Source of the DNA: Fragum whitleyi
Taxonomy: Eukaryota; Mollusca; Bivalvia; Cardiida; Cardiidae
Length of the DNA: 64,000 nt
Direction of reading: 5' to 3'
Assembly: GCA_948146395.1 (NCBI GenBank)
Contig: OX411552.1
Coordinates: 15,422,957-15,486,956 of the forward strand
Within the stretch, counting starts at the first letter, position 1. Each line of letters starts with the position of its first letter. Below are positions 12,460 to 24,285 of this stretch, in pieces. The notes under the pieces are model-generated. The model made no database searches and had not been told where the DNA came from. It was given only the letters and a program-made list of their open reading frames with translations. The translations under genes were made by a program, and so were the position numbers.

Positions 12460-13030
12460 AAACCAACTTCTAATCGGTCACTCAAATAAAGAACGAAAAG
12501 CAATGCTTCACATAATTAAAGATACAAGTGTTTGATGATTTCCGATAGCCCATGCACTTGGTAGATAGAAAAACAAAAAAACATCAAAAATTCTCCAGCC
12601 GAAAAGAAATTTAACTTAGACGAGAAGATGGGAACCCCCAATTCAAAATTAACATTGGTGGGTGGGGTGAATTAAACAAATGCACCTCATTAACGCAAAT
12701 GAACGTCTTAAATATTGTATTCTTTACTTATTTCTATTCAGCTACCTTTAAGACATCGAAAGCATCGTGATTTTTAACAACATGACGGTATTTCTTCGAC
12801 TGAAAATTTCAAAATTCCCTGCTTTTTGCGAGTTATGTGACTTTTTCAAAGAAGGGTTGGTGTCTTCTTTTGTCTGCTACAATCGTTCTGTCGGTCCTTT
12901 TTACAGAACTCTTTCACAAAAATTCTCGAAATTGATTTGTCTTTGCATGCACGTAATGTTCTCTTCAATTCTTTTATTGTAAATGCGTCTTAAAGAGGAA
13001 AACATGCAGTGACCGATTAGAAGTTGGTTT
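12460..13030. mobile_element. 570-bp element with 23-bp perfect terminal inverted repeats
   Basis: AAACCAACTTCTAATCGGTC at 12460 and its reverse complement ending at 13030 match over 23 bp. The similarity resumes just outside after a 4-bp indel (ACTGAA). The interior has no recognised coding sequence. The size fits a non-autonomous DNA transposon; the superfamily cannot be set because no clear target duplication was found. Confidence 0.6.
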
Positions 13031-13404
13031 CAGTTTATTTGTAAAAAGAAGCTATGTCGCTTTTAAACTTTGGCCTTTTCGATACATAGTACCTACACAA
13101 AGCCCTATTATTTGCTTAGATTTTCTAGTGTTTCTCCTCTTTTTCCTGTTATATAATTTTTGAATTTCTAAACACTTTAGGACCTTTACTTTTTTGTCGA
13201 GAATTGTGAAAAACCGTTTAAGACTTTACTTTTAAAATTATTTTTCCATAATTTATTTCACAATAATGAAACTTGATATTATTTAAAACAATAAAAAACA
13301 ATAGTTGTTAACTAATCATTTAAACTGGATACCCCAGGGCAATGGATCCGTTGTATAATATTATACTCCTCAAATAATATTTTTTTTGAGAAGCCGGCCA
13401 GTAT

Positions 13405-13502
13405 TTCACATAGGGGGCCGAAATAACCCCCTACCACAATATAGACCAATAATATAAACGTTTATATTATTGGTCTATATGGTGGTAGGGAGGTTATTGG
13501 TT
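13405..13502. mobile_element. Palindromic MITE with GGGGGCCGAAATAACCCC arm, truncated
   Basis: Left arm CGAAATAACCCCCTACCACA then ATATAGACCAATAATATAAAC; right arm TATTATTGGTCTATATGGTG then GTAGGGAGG. The right arm stops early and joins a fragment (GTATTCAATGACCACTCATT) that matches the end of the palindrome at 60984-61103. Confidence 0.6.
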
Positions 13503-13579
13503 GAATAAATTCTGTATTCAATGACCACTCATTTATTATCCTCTAAATATTCTCCAGACAGTATGTTCTCAGTGATCGG

Positions 13580-13829
13580 GCATAAGACTTCCAATCTGGA
13601 AGTCGTGGGTTCGATCCCCGGTGGCGGCAAATATCCTTTCCGACGTTTGTCTTTCACCAATGGGTAGATAATCGTAAACCTATGTGAAATAGCAGTCGGA
13701 GGCTAGGAAAGGATGTAATGGTAGTACTGGCGTGAGAAATACCAGGAATCCATTGTTAGGTGCTCCGGCCGCCGCGATATAACTGAAATAATGTTGAAAG
13801 CGGCGTAAAACCCCATTCAATCAATCAAT
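13580..13829 (+). mobile_element. tRNA-derived SINE with 12-bp target duplication
   Basis: The direct repeat CTCAGTGATCGG at 13568-13579 and 13830-13841 brackets the insertion. The 5' part has a tRNA anticodon/T-arm region ending in the B box GGGTTCGATCCCC; the A box is lacking, so this copy starts inside the tRNA head. The body ends with a domain reading GCTCCGGCCGCCGCGATATA..GTTGAAAGCGGCGTAAAACC and a (TCAA)n tail. I recognise this 3' domain as common in mollusc SINEs (MetaSINE-like), from memory only. Confidence 0.85.
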
Positions 13830-13841
13830 CTCAGTGATCGG

Positions 13842-14214
13842 CCAGTGTTGATACATTATTATTTCTGTTGCACCTCGTATAAAGCTCTATGTATCTAACC
13901 TGTGACGACTTATCACATAAATCTACTCCAAACAGGAAAGACTAATATGATGACAGACGCTAAATGAAATGAGAATTCTCACTGAGATTTTTTCCACTAT
14001 AAAGATGCCAATAAGTGAGTATCTTTCTCTTTCCTTACAACTGCCAGTCTGTATTTTTGCGAAAGTACAGGTAATAAAGACATTTGTGCAATTATATTTT
14101 TTGCATTTTCTCTGATATCTTTCTACTCAATACGTTGCCATGACAAATCTAATTTGACACCCTAAAGCCGTGTCGCACGGAAAAGGCTTTTAATTTACAG
14201 CGATTGTAAAGAAC
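13842..14214. other. No feature recognised
   Basis: Continuation of the pre-insertion sequence of the SINE at 13580; AT-rich, no frames of note. Confidence 0.4.
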
Positions 14215-14575
14215 ATAATCCTTGTTACCCCCCGCCGTTTTCGACGACGGGGTATAGTAACGGTCTCCGTCCGTCATTCCGAGGTTCCGAGGTTCCGTCA
14301 CTAAACTCGTCATGAAGATATCTCCTAAAGTATAATAGCTATTAACTTGAAACTTTATGGGTGGATATATCCATTGAGGAGAAGTGCAGTACACAGGAAC
14401 TACAACTCTCGCTTGCATAATTTTGGAGTTATTGTCCTTTGCTATTTTAAAGACTTAGATTTTTTAAGGGGGTAAATCTCTCAAAGTAGAAAAGAATCCT
14501 TAATCTATTAGGCTTCAGGTTACTATCTAGCTTTTGCGGCGGGGGACGGCCATGTCCGACATGGCTCTTATTTAC
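14215..14575. repeat. Dispersed repeat, GACGGGGTATAGTAACGG type
   Basis: Begins TACCCCCCGCCGTTTTCGAC then GACGGGGTATAG, includes GTCCGTCATTCCGAGGTTCC and TTGAAACTTTATGGGTGG, and ends with GGCGGGGGACGGCCATGTCC. Shares order and motifs with 43668-43945: a pyrimidine-rich start, a 'gtccgt' block, a 'leucine-like' AACTT block and GAGTTATTGCCC. Non-coding. Confidence 0.5.
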
Positions 14576-16271
14576 AATTGTTAAAAAGTACATTATTATC
14601 AAAGTGCTGAAAATTGGATACATTCGCTATTCGTAATTCAGAATGTAGTTTGAAAATATTTTCTCTGTGCTGTTCTGATCTTTTTTAAAAACAAAACAAA
14701 ACGGGTAGTATTGACTTAGTAATGACTGCACATATGTACACGCTGATCCTTGCCAATGCTTTCCTGCAAAAAAAAAAAAAAAAAAAAAAATAAGAATAAG
14801 TATATTCCGGGTTCAGCATGGCACGGGTAAAACTCTCTTACCGATATATATCATCTAACTAGAACATACCTGTATACATCCAACTGGACCAAGAATGAAT
14901 CTTGAGTAGCGAATTCCGATTTTGAAGATTTTGTTTAATGGTGTTGGATTCGTTTGAAAAGGGAAAAAGACAATGTTATGTCTTTTATTTTATAACTTTA
15001 CAAATATCCGTGTAATAACATCCGATATGATATTTTTGTGGAAACAAATGGATATTTTTAGATCAATGACATAATGCGGTTATTCTTATAAACTTGATTT
15101 TCTGTTAGAAAAATCGACAAAAACAACGCAAATAGAGCTTATAAGATAAATATAATACATACTTTACGTACTTTATGAAAAAAAAGCCTAACTCGGTTGT
15201 CGAATTGATAATTGTCTCGGCAGAGCCTCGACAATTATTCATTCCCCCAACCTCGTTAGATGTTTTTTTTTGTTTTTGTTTTGTTTTTCATACAAGACAC
15301 TACGTACGTATTATATATGTACTATGTTAATTTCTAGTGAATGGTTAAGAGTATCGGAATACTAAGAATGTATCATTACCCTTACCTTAAAGCCTACATA
15401 TTCTTTGAATTTGGAAATGCAAATGTCTTCAAATCTACTCAAAGATACACGTTGTTTGGAATGGCGACAGACATTTCTTTTGTTAATAAATTCTTTTTTG
15501 TTGGTACCTAGGTGAAACGTCCTTCCTTAACTGTGAACATCAAAGAGTCTGCATCGTTGTTGTAACATGGTTGTTATACAATAAACGTTTATTTTAATTT
15601 CGTTCCGATCACCTAGCCCGACAGTTATTTGGCCGAACCTCAAACACCTTTCTATCTCGAGTTATGTATTTGCCCTCCTATCTGTAATATTTACTGTGAC
15701 CTTTACCAATGTTATATCATTATGTTCATTAATTGATTCAATATGCTTGTCTTTTAGACAACAGACTAGTCTACTATCTGTTATCAGTATCCGACCATGG
15801 AATCTGTATGGTTCTTTAACAATCACAAGGCAAAAGAGCTTCGCAGAATGGCTTATATGACATAAGACTTAAACAAGAAGACAGCTAGACTGGTAGCCAT
15901 CTCTTAAATAGAGGTTCATTATTGAAAATATGTAATATAAAGTCAATGTCTAGTTTCTGAAAGCCTGATTTAAGATTTCTTTGAAGAGAAGTTAACTTTT
16001 TTAAAGTCTGAATGGTTCAACTTTGTTATCTACCTTGTAACCAACTTCTAAAAACAGGGCCTGAATCCCAGGCTAGAAGACAGCATGCAAGTACAAATGA
16101 TAAACTGGTCGGTGCTGAATAGCGATTACTACGAAAAATGTCTTAAGCAAGTGGTTTTAGACATATCTCCTCTTGCAAGTGGACAAACAAAATATGTTCA
16201 AAGTTTCAAAGGATAACACCATTAGTAATACCACAAAGATGTCTCAAACCAAGATTTCTCCAATAAATCTA
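14576..16271. other. No gene recognised; poly-A and one palindrome
   Basis: Contains the poly-A run at 14768-14790 and the near-palindrome at 15188-15262. The remainder shows no coding or repeat signal. Confidence 0.45.
15188..15262. repeat. Near-palindrome of 75 bp
   Basis: CCTAACTCGGTTGTCGAATT and inverted TCATTCCCCCAACCTCGTTAG enclose the tighter stem GATAATTGTCTCGGCA / GCCTCGACAATTATT. Confidence 0.6.
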
Positions 16272-16704
16272 CAGCTAATAACATCGTAAAATTAACATTC
16301 ATATCGATCAAAACCATTCTAAATCACCCAATCTGCGCCCCATTTTATCATTCCAAACACTCGCCCAAACCATTCACAAACGCTTCAAAAATCACTGAAA
16401 ATGATAAGATCAGCAACTTCATTCAAAATAAAAATAAAAATACACAATTTCACTGACATAATTGAATTTTGTAAGCGTAGTAGGCGTTCGTGAAGACATA
16501 GAAATATCTATACATTGAATCTGTGCGAATATTTTTTAAAGGGATGTAATTAATATCGGTATTTTTTTTTCATTTTGAACAAAATTAACGATATTGGATG
16601 CCTCCATATGATTTCATTCAAAACTCGATCCACACACTCATTCAATTTAATTCCAAAATAATTCCAAATCATTCATCTTGACAATTTCACGATGTTACAA
16701 ACTG
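16272..16704 (+). mobile_element. MITE family 'CAGTTAATAAC', copy 1
   Basis: Inverted ends CAGCTAATAACATCGTAAAA and the inverted TTTCACGATGTTACAAACTG. The order inside is kept in all copies: a TTCATTC / CACTCA-rich left part, CACTGACATAATTGAATTTTG, then the central palindrome AATATCG..TTCATTTTGAAC..CGATATTGGAT, then TTCATTC-rich sequence. The element is about 430 bp and non-coding. The central palindrome is partly eroded here. Confidence 0.7.
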
Positions 16705-17821
16705 TTATTCATATCAATACCATATCAGACCAATTAAAGTGACGCTGGCCTTGATTGATGGCTTAAAAGTTTGTTTCATCTCCCCCTGATGAACAGAACA
16801 GAACAGAACAGAACAAATGATATCTATCTACCCATGATGTTTCATGGTCATAGTTTGTATACTTTCAGAGATATTCTAAGGACATGATCCAAGTATAAAA
16901 ACCAACAAAGGGTAATAACTCAAAAAAAAATATGTCAGGTAGCGTTCGTTAAACAAATTGAAAGCAGTTAGAATTAAAACGATCGTTTTAAAATAATTAT
17001 AATAATAAATATCATGCACTAATACAATTAAGTGTAGCATTCAAAAACAGTTTGTCTGTAATTACTCAATCCTATCTAGACTCGTTTACATCATTAAATG
17101 GGACATCTTATGAAGACTGTCACCCGTAAGAGATTTTTTTCTGAGCATGCCTGGGGTAGGCTTCATTTAAATTTAATTTGAGTTGTATCTATCAAATTAA
17201 GTGCATTCTGACGGGCTTGATACGAATCAAATTATGACAACGGAATTATTTGCACTCGTCCGGTTAAGTAGTTTATATCTAAATGAAAAGAGCAAACATT
17301 CGCTTTGTATCTTTGATATTCAGTTGCATTGTTCTTTGCATTTCTTCTTAGGGAATAAAATTAAAATAAAAACAATATTTTTGTAGAAATTTAATGAGTG
17401 TATAATTAGTTCTAATACTTTTTGTAGAAATTTCCAAGAGGTACGTAAACTTTATCAAGATTCCACTTATTTTCCAATTTAAAACTGCAACTGTTTCAAA
17501 ACCTTTTCCAATATCAGTGGTGTGATGAAATTGTCCGTAAAAAAATAATACTTAAATCTTGAGAAAACATTGTTTAATGTGAAGAAAATGCTGGAACCTA
17601 GCATTTTCTTCATTCAATCCACCCTTTGAAATTAGATTTAGTATAATTCATCTCTTAGATCTCTTAAATACCATTCCAAGATTTACTTATCCACGGACAA
17701 GTGGTCTTAAATGTACTTATCCGCGAGTAGAAAAGTCTGTGACGGATAAATGGGCATGAAAATTCCACACCCCATCCAAAATATTTTTCGGCCATGCCTC
17801 TTCGCCTGATCCATTGTTTTG
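16705..17821. other. No gene recognised; (GAACA)n at 16793-16816
   Basis: The pentamer run may be the tail of a lost retroelement. A short hairpin lies at 17578-17612. No coding signal. Confidence 0.45.
17578..17612. repeat. Short hairpin
   Basis: GTGAAGAAAATGCTGGAACC followed by TAGCATTTTCTTCA; the 14-bp stem resembles the central hairpin style of the CCCTTTGC MITE family nearby but has a different sequence. Confidence 0.5.
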
Positions 17822-18328
17822 TTTTAGTCCGGACAAAATTACAAAGCCAGTTTGATTCTTATGTTTTCGCTTCTTCATTTCTAATAAAATATAATTTGGT
17901 GGAACATCTTGGTTACTATATTTTTACCACTCACACTGTTTGGTATAGTCTCCAGCAAATTAACCCTTTCCTGTTTTACTAAATTTTGGACCTTTCCAAA
18001 TTCAAAGGTTTTGCAGACGAAAATTTGAAGTGGATTTAATTTGAAAAAATAACCATTTAGTTGGGTAGAAAATAGTGTGGAAAAAGAAGAAATTGCTTGT
18101 CAGAAGCAATTTCTTTTTTTTTCACAATGTTTTCTCAATCATAAAATCAACAGCACGTAAAAAGCAGGGATTAAACAGCAAAGGGTTAAGTTCGAACAAA
18201 ATAACAAAGCCAGTTTGATTCTTATGTTTTCGCTTCTTCCTTTTTAATAAAATATAATTTGGCGGAACATTTTGGTTACTATATTTTTACCACTCACACT
18301 CTTTGGTATAGTCTCCAGCAAATTAAGG
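17822..18328 (+). repeat. Direct duplication of about 140 bp around a piggyBac-like MITE
   Basis: GGACAAAATTACAAAGCCAG through TAGTCTCCAGCAAATTAA at about 17822-17963 recurs as GAACAAAATAACAAAGCCAG through TCTCCAGCAAATTAA at about 18191-18328, with about 93% identity by eye. The MITE at 17964-18185 lies at the junction. This is far longer than a TTAA target duplication, so the segment was tandemly duplicated before, or together with, the insertion. Confidence 0.8.
17964..18185. mobile_element. piggyBac-like MITE (CCCTTTGC ends), reversed full copy
   Basis: TTAA on both sides (17960-17963, 18186-18189). Same terminal repeats and central GAAGAAATTGCTT hairpin as 33560-33778, but in the opposite orientation. 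It lies between two direct copies of about 140 bp of flanking DNA. Confidence 0.75.
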
Positions 18329-18539
18329 ATGAAATGTTAATTGGCCTCTGAATGTTCTAGCCAAATATCAAAAGCCGGAAAAACAACCGGTGTGCCCCAA
18401 AAGTTCTTATAAATTAGAATTACAGTTGGGATATTTTTTATGTTTCTGTCATTTATTGCTCATTCTTATGCAAAGGAAGCACTTTGAATGTACTTATTAC
18501 GGTTAGTAACATCGAGAAATTGCCATTCCTCTCAATCAA

Positions 18540-19662
18540 CAAGAGGACCAAGATGGTCCTAGATCGCTCACCTGAGTCTCTTTGACCCCTGGGACATCAC
18601 ATTAATTAGATAGGCAGATGTCAAAAAGAAGATAATTGCCTAAGATCAATACCATGGAATGTTTTCAGCGAAGAGCAACACAGATATGCCTCTTTGATTC
18701 TATGTAAAAAGGGATGCACCCGGGTGGACCCCAAATGAAACCCCAGGGTCTTGATATGAACAAACTTGGAAGAGGTCCATAAGATGATGCTACATACTAA
18801 CTATGAAAGATGTCTGCCATCTGGTTTCAGAGAAGAAGATTTTTGAAGGTTTTCCTATTTTCACCCTTTGTGCTCAGATGAGCTGAAAGGGATGCGCCCG
18901 GGTGGAGCCCAAATATGACCCAAAGGTCTTGATATGAATAAACTTGGTAGAGGCCCAATAGATGATGCTACATACCAAATATGAAAGCAGTGTGCCCTCT
19001 GATTTCGATTAAAGAAGATTTTAAAAGATTTTCGCTCTTTAATTCTATGCAAAAAGGGTTGCGCCCGGTTTAAGCCCAAATATGAGTCTGGGGTCTTGAC
19101 ATGAACAAACTTGGTAGAGGTCTACTAGATGATGCTACATACCAAATATGAAAGCTGTCTGCTTTCTGGTTTCATAGAAGAAGATTTTTGAAGATTTTCA
19201 TTTTTTTACCCTTTGTGCTCATAAGAGATAAAGGGATGCGCCCGTGCAAAGCTCAAATATGACCCAAGGGTCTTGATATGAACAAACTTGGTAGAGGCCC
19301 ACTAGGTGATGCTACATACCAAATATGAAAGCTTTCTGCCTTCTGGTTTCAGAGAAGAAGATTTTTAAAGATATTCATATTTTCACCCTTTTTGTTAAGG
19401 GTGAAGGGAAAGTTAAGGGTGGATTTCATTTATTTGAACAACTTTGGTAGAGCTTGACCCAAGGAACATCCCTGCTAAGTTTCATCAAGATTGGCCTACT
19501 GGTTTAGGAGGAGAAGATGTTTAAAGAAATTGTGGACGACGGACGACGCACGACGCACGTCGCACGACGCACGTCGCACGACGCACGACTGACGACGGAC
19601 GACGGACATTCTACGATCACAATAGCTCACCTTGAGCACTTCGTGCTCAGGTGAGCTAAAAA
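18540..19662. repeat. 1.1-kb dispersed repeat with four internal tandem units
   Basis: Begins AACAAGAGGACCAAGATGGT and GATCGCTCACCTGAGT; ends ACAATAGCTCACCTTGAGCA then CTTCGTGCTCAGGTGAGCT. Inside, units of about 167-178 bp start at 18711, 18889, 19056 and 19233 (each GGGATGCGCCCGG-like, with AACTTGGTAGAGG and GATGCTACATACCAAATATG). A GACGACGCACGACGCAC tract follows at 19545-19610. I recognise the ends as those of a repeat abundant in mollusc genomes (from memory). Fragments: 34381-34917 and 36038-36125. Non-coding. Confidence 0.8.
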
Positions 19663-20026
19663 CATTCTAAATCCCTCACTCAGCACTCCAATCATCCATT
19701 CATCACAAACGCTCACTCAAAAATGAAAAAAAACCCTCATACTACATACAAAATAAATATAGATAGAAATAATCTCGATTTTACTGTCATAATTGAAATA
19801 TATTCGCCTGATTAATTCATCAAAAAATAGGAAGCTATTCATAGAACTTGTATGCACATTTTGTTAAAGGGAAGTAATAAATTTCGCTTATTTTGTTCAT
19901 TATGAACAAAATAAGCGATATTGGATTATCTTCCCTTAATTTCGCTTAAAGCCCGTTCCTATCGCTAATTCAATTTCACTCCAAAATCATTGCAAAACCA
20001 TTGACCTTGTCAATTTCATGGTGTTG
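19660..20026 (+). mobile_element. MITE family 'CAGTTAATAAC', copy 2 (left end missing)
   Basis: Begins in the ACATTCTAAATCCCTCACTCA part directly after the 18540-19660 repeat. It keeps TTTCACTGTCATAATTGA and a central palindrome (TTATTTTGTTCATTATGAAC) and ends CTTGTCAATTTCATGGTGTTG. Confidence 0.6.
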
Positions 20027-21209
20027 TTTACCGTACTTCTTTTTCTAGGGGTACGTAATCTCTCGTATAATCTTGCTTGTCTGAGGTCTTTGCAGCGATA
20101 TGAGCCGTCACGCAATAGGGAACCATCTGGAAAACATGCTGAATAAATAGCATATCATTTCCCTGGCATTATCGGTGTTGGTGTTGGCGTTGTTTTGGTA
20201 ACAAACTCTTAATTTAGTCAAACCTCATATCATTGAAAGTATTAAATTTTCAGTTTTCTAAGAGCATACGATTTTTACTTTCAGCGATATGCATTACTAT
20301 AATTATACCTTTTTATGAGAATAGTGTCCCTGCTCGAAAATTTCCTCTCCGATTCTATTTTTTCATTGTTCAGTAGCTAAAGCAATCCACTGAAATACGT
20401 ATAAGGAGCTCTTATTAAGTAATACAACCTTCATTTGCTGTATTCCATTTGGAATATTTGCTTTCGAATTACCTTAATGAAATAGAAGTATGTGTTATAA
20501 ATTAGATTAAAGAGGAGTATATTATTTCCTCGTAACGTTATGAAAGATGGATTCCGACCTGTTGGGCAGATGTGGTAAACGGATTAAAAGAACAAAGAGG
20601 AATTAACGACGGGCGGTGATTAACCGTTAACAGAGATAATCAAAACAAAACAAAGGAAACAGAATGATTAGATTCACTGTAACATCCTTCATTTGATAGG
20701 ACAGTGATATTTGTCTTAGGATTAACCGTAACGGAAGGTGTAAACTGTTTCCACTTTCTAAGTAATCCCATGAATAGGGTGAAAATTAGATTGGTTACGT
20801 TTCCTAGCAGTGTTAATTCAAGCCAGTCCTGACAGCCTATCATAGAAATCACATCGAGAGATAAAAATAAATAAAAATACATTGACGACAATTTTGTTAT
20901 CTACTGACGAAAAACAATTTACTGGCCGAGGATCTATGTGACATCGAGTAACATCGCAAGTACATACATAATAAATATACAAAAACAAAAAAAAATAAAT
21001 ACAATTTCAATGTCTCTCTAATTAAAATGAAACATTAATTTATCTTGGTGAGTTTGAGAAGAAATTTCAAACCTAAACGCTTCTCAACTCAGAGAATTTC
21101 ACGTTTGCCAGAAGGATCCCTCCACCACTGCGTACCGTAGTTGACAGGTAGATAGATTGTGGCTCTAGATTGTGGATCACTTGTTTTACCCGTATATACG
21201 TTGCGGTAA
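20027..21209. other. No feature recognised
   Basis: An 83-codon minus-strand frame (20640-20891) has no motif and no splice context. Confidence 0.45.
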
Positions 21210-21280
21210 CGGTTGAGTTCGAACCCGTGACTTCCATGTAAGAAGTTGAATGTCTTGCACTACTCGGTAAACGGGACAGT
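21210..21280 (-). mobile_element. tRNA-like SINE head, minus strand
   Basis: On the minus strand: CCCGTTTACCGAGTAGTGCA, then ACTTCTTACATGGAAGTC and CACGGGTTCGAACTCAACC. A and B boxes are recognisable and the acceptor stem is not. Confidence 0.5.
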
Positions 21281-21757
21281 CCATTCCAAGATTAGCATCT
21301 TCTAGCATTTGCTAATGTAACATTTGGTCAGTAGTAGAAGACATAGACGTCTATTGATTTGTTTTTTTTTTTTTTCAGATAGTACATTTGTAAAACAAAT
21401 TAGAACAGCACACCAACAGGTGACATACATCAAAAGAAGTCTAACCGGACAGTGTAAATGAGGATTGACCAATAAAACAATTACCGGGTAATAGTCTGCG
21501 CTAGGCTTATCAGGGGCCGATATATTTCTATTGGCCAGTTGAGACAGGTCGGGGGAATAATGACCCCGGGGTCCATCTACTTTAGATTAAGGGCACGATA
21601 GAGTACAGCTGTCAGAACATAGCCGGTCTGCAACAAAACGGACACTTTGGAATTTATCGAGTTTTAAAATAGTAAATGATATACATCGTTCACCGTGTAA
21701 GTTAAAAGATTGATAAATCAATAATCTATTAATCGCAAGGATCCGATTTAGCAATTA

Positions 21758-22189
21758 CAGTTAATTACATCGTGAAATTAACATTCACCTCAATCAAACC
21801 ATTCTAAAACGCTCATTCACCGCTCCGTTCATTCACAGTCACTCACGCAAACCTTTCAAAAACGCTCAAACCTATTGAAAAATATGGACTTAACAACGTC
21901 ATTCAAAACGAATTTGGATAGAGAAAAATCGCGATTTCACTGACACAATTCAAATTCTAGGCGTCTAATCGGTTCTTGAAGGAATAGGAAGTTATCTATA
22001 GAATTTGTATGAATATTTTATTAAAGGGAGGTAATCAATATCACTAATTTTGTTCATCCTGAACAAAATTTGCGATATTGGATTACCTCCCTTTAAATGC
22101 AGTCGAAACTCTCTCCACACATTCATTCAATTCTATTCCTTAATCATTCAAAAATCATTCACCTTGTCAATTTTACGATGTTGTTAACT
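21758..22189 (+). mobile_element. MITE family 'CAGTTAATAAC', copy 3
   Basis: Preceded by TA; starts CAGTTAATTACATCGTGAAA and ends CAATTTTACGATGTTGTTAACT. The central palindrome GGGAGGTAATCAATATC..GATATTGGATTACCTCCC is nearly intact. Confidence 0.75.
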
Positions 22190-22214
22190 ATACATGTACG
22201 TACTGTAGTTTGTC

Positions 22215-22310
22215 TGCTCTGTGCCGCCACCACAGTGCAGTTGGTTTTGCGCGCCGGGCTGCCCATCATTGGGTCCAGAGTTCGATCCCCGACAGCGTTA
22301 AACCTAATTC
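22215..22310 (+). mobile_element. tRNA-like SINE head
   Basis: GTGCAGTTGGTTTTGCGCGC as A-box region, then CCAGAGTTCGATCCCCGAC as B box, followed by an AAC-rich stretch. It contains no complete 3' domain. It accounts for part of the 127-codon frame over this region. Confidence 0.5.
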
Positions 22311-23397
22311 AACAAATAAAACGCCTGCTCTCAGATAAAGATATTATTCTAGGCTTGATGTCGCATCTGCATTGTCTACGTCGCGAACCAATTCTCTTTA
22401 AAAATTATGGATCCATATGCTTTTCTCGTTCAATTATATATGCAGATGAAAATCTTTGTCAAACGAAAAAAAAACATTAAAAGAGTTTTGTAATGAAAAT
22501 CTTTTAGTTCTAATGCTTTCAATCTTTTTTTTTTTTCTTTTTTCTTTTTGCTTGAAAAAAAAAAGCTCATGCAATAATCAGTATGCACATGTTACCGTGC
22601 CGCTGTCGAAGCAGACTCATATACAATATAATTTATGATACTGTAGTAACGCATTTGTATTGTTTTATGTACCTAGCATATGTAGACCACCGGAGTCAAC
22701 TATTCCAGATCCCCCAAATCCTTAGCCCTCTAAATACAAATGAGCCTGTGCATGAGATTTCAAACAATTTTAAATATGCGCAAAGCAAAGACTCTTGATC
22801 AGTCTGTGCATCCGCACAGTCTGACCAGAGTCTTCACTATGCGTTAAGTAGAAAGATAAGGTCTTAATGTATTAGTTGACCAGCAGGTAACTTGATGTAC
22901 ACGTACAGTTTATGGCTGTCTAGGCTATCAAATTATTGCGCCTCAAAATCATTTAGAATTAATGGAAATGTCACGCACAGGCTCAAATATGTTACGAAAA
23001 AGGAATAACTTATCAGACTTTCATTTCTATATTTCTTTATTCTAAAAATAATTTTGTCGCCTTTTTTCCCCCGAGCCTTGTTAAAATTATACGTAGTACT
23101 TCCGATTTCAGGTAACATGGCCGAGTTTAATTTCGAAAATGCCCTGCGTTCAGGAAGTCAAAATGGTGCAAAACTGTTTGTAAATTCAACCCCGCTTTGC
23201 ACTCGCACCTGCATGCACATCGGAATATAATTTGCAATCAGATTGCATCGATTTGTTACCAAGAACACAGGGCTCATCATTTTATCAAAAAAAATGATAC
23301 TTTCTTGGGAATATCCATGTTTGTAGGTAAAGAGCTATCAAATTGAAAGTTTTTTCTTGAAAAGGCAGTTGACTAGAACGTTCGCCGCTCTTTGGTA
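22311..23397. other. No gene recognised; T-rich runs and one hairpin
   Basis: Poly-T/poly-A stretches at 22526-22565 and the hairpin at 22786-22842. CCCTGCGTTCAGGAAG at 23142 resembles the end of the 41111-41235 MITE but has no partner. Confidence 0.4.
22786..22842. repeat. AGTCTGTGCATCCGCACAGTCTGACC hairpin repeat (two arms)
   Basis: GACTCTTGATCAGTCTGTGC and inverted GCACAGTCTGACCAGAGTC. Other copies: 26631-26662 (around ACATATGT), 58024-58070 and a half-site at 7900-7916. A short dispersed palindrome. Confidence 0.6.
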
Positions 23398-23817
23398 TAG
23401 TTAATAACATTGTGAAATTGACATTCATCTAGACTAAAACCATTCTAAAACACTCAATCGGCGCTCCGTTTATTTATTCCATACACTCACTTAAACTATT
23501 CACAAACGCTCCAAAATCTCTAAAAATGATAAGATCAAAACGACATCCAAAAATTCCACGATTTCACTGACATAAATGATTTTTGTAAGCGCATTACGCT
23601 ATCGTGAAGACATAGAAATCTATTCATTGAACCTGTATGCATATCTTTTTAAAAGGAGGTAATTAATATCGCTAATTTTATTCATTTTAAACAAATTAAG
23701 CGATATTGGATTACCTCCCTATAATTTCACTCCTTACTCTCTCCATAATTCATTCAACTTCATTCCAAAATTATCCCAAAATCATTAAACTTGTCAATTT
23801 TACGATGTTACTAACTG
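23398..23817 (+). mobile_element. MITE family 'CAGTTAATAAC', copy 4
   Basis: Starts TAGTTAATAACATTGTGAAA and ends AATTTTACGATGTTACTAACTG. The central palindrome is retained with a short indel on the left arm. Confidence 0.75.
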
Positions 23818-24285
23818 AGGTGACAAGATGGTGAATATCAATAGACAATAGTGAAATAACACACTGCTATTGTAGAGTTCACTTAAAAGAAATATTCGAT
23901 ATGACCTAAACAATGCCGGAGACATACTTATACTAATAAAACATAATGCCTACAAAAATGTTCAATCCCTCCTACAACTTGTTCTACTTTCGTATCAGAT
24001 TTATTCCAATAACCATTTAGATTATCCTGGAAATAGAGCCATTAAATTCTCAATTGTTAAGGTCTGATTTTTTTCCATACAACTGACTTTATCGAATACT
24101 ACATTGTGTTTGTCTTGATGGTTTTCCTCGAATGTTTTAAATACAGTTGTTATTGCTCGAACGACAACTTCTATTTCTAATGAAGGGACCTACATAAAAA
24201 AGTCTATTCGCCGTAAGCAAAATTTTTGAAAGTAGACTTTCTTTTCCGAAAAAAAAAATGTTTATCATTAAATCTCGTGTTGTTA

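Noticed and set aside
18540..19662. A gene with repeated domains of about 59 codons
   Set aside because: The tandem units differ in length (167-178 bp), are not frame-preserving and contain stops in all frames.
22097..22480. 127-codon frame, the second longest on the + strand
   Set aside because: It runs through the end of a MITE (to 22189) and a tRNA-like SINE head (22215-22310). No protein motif.
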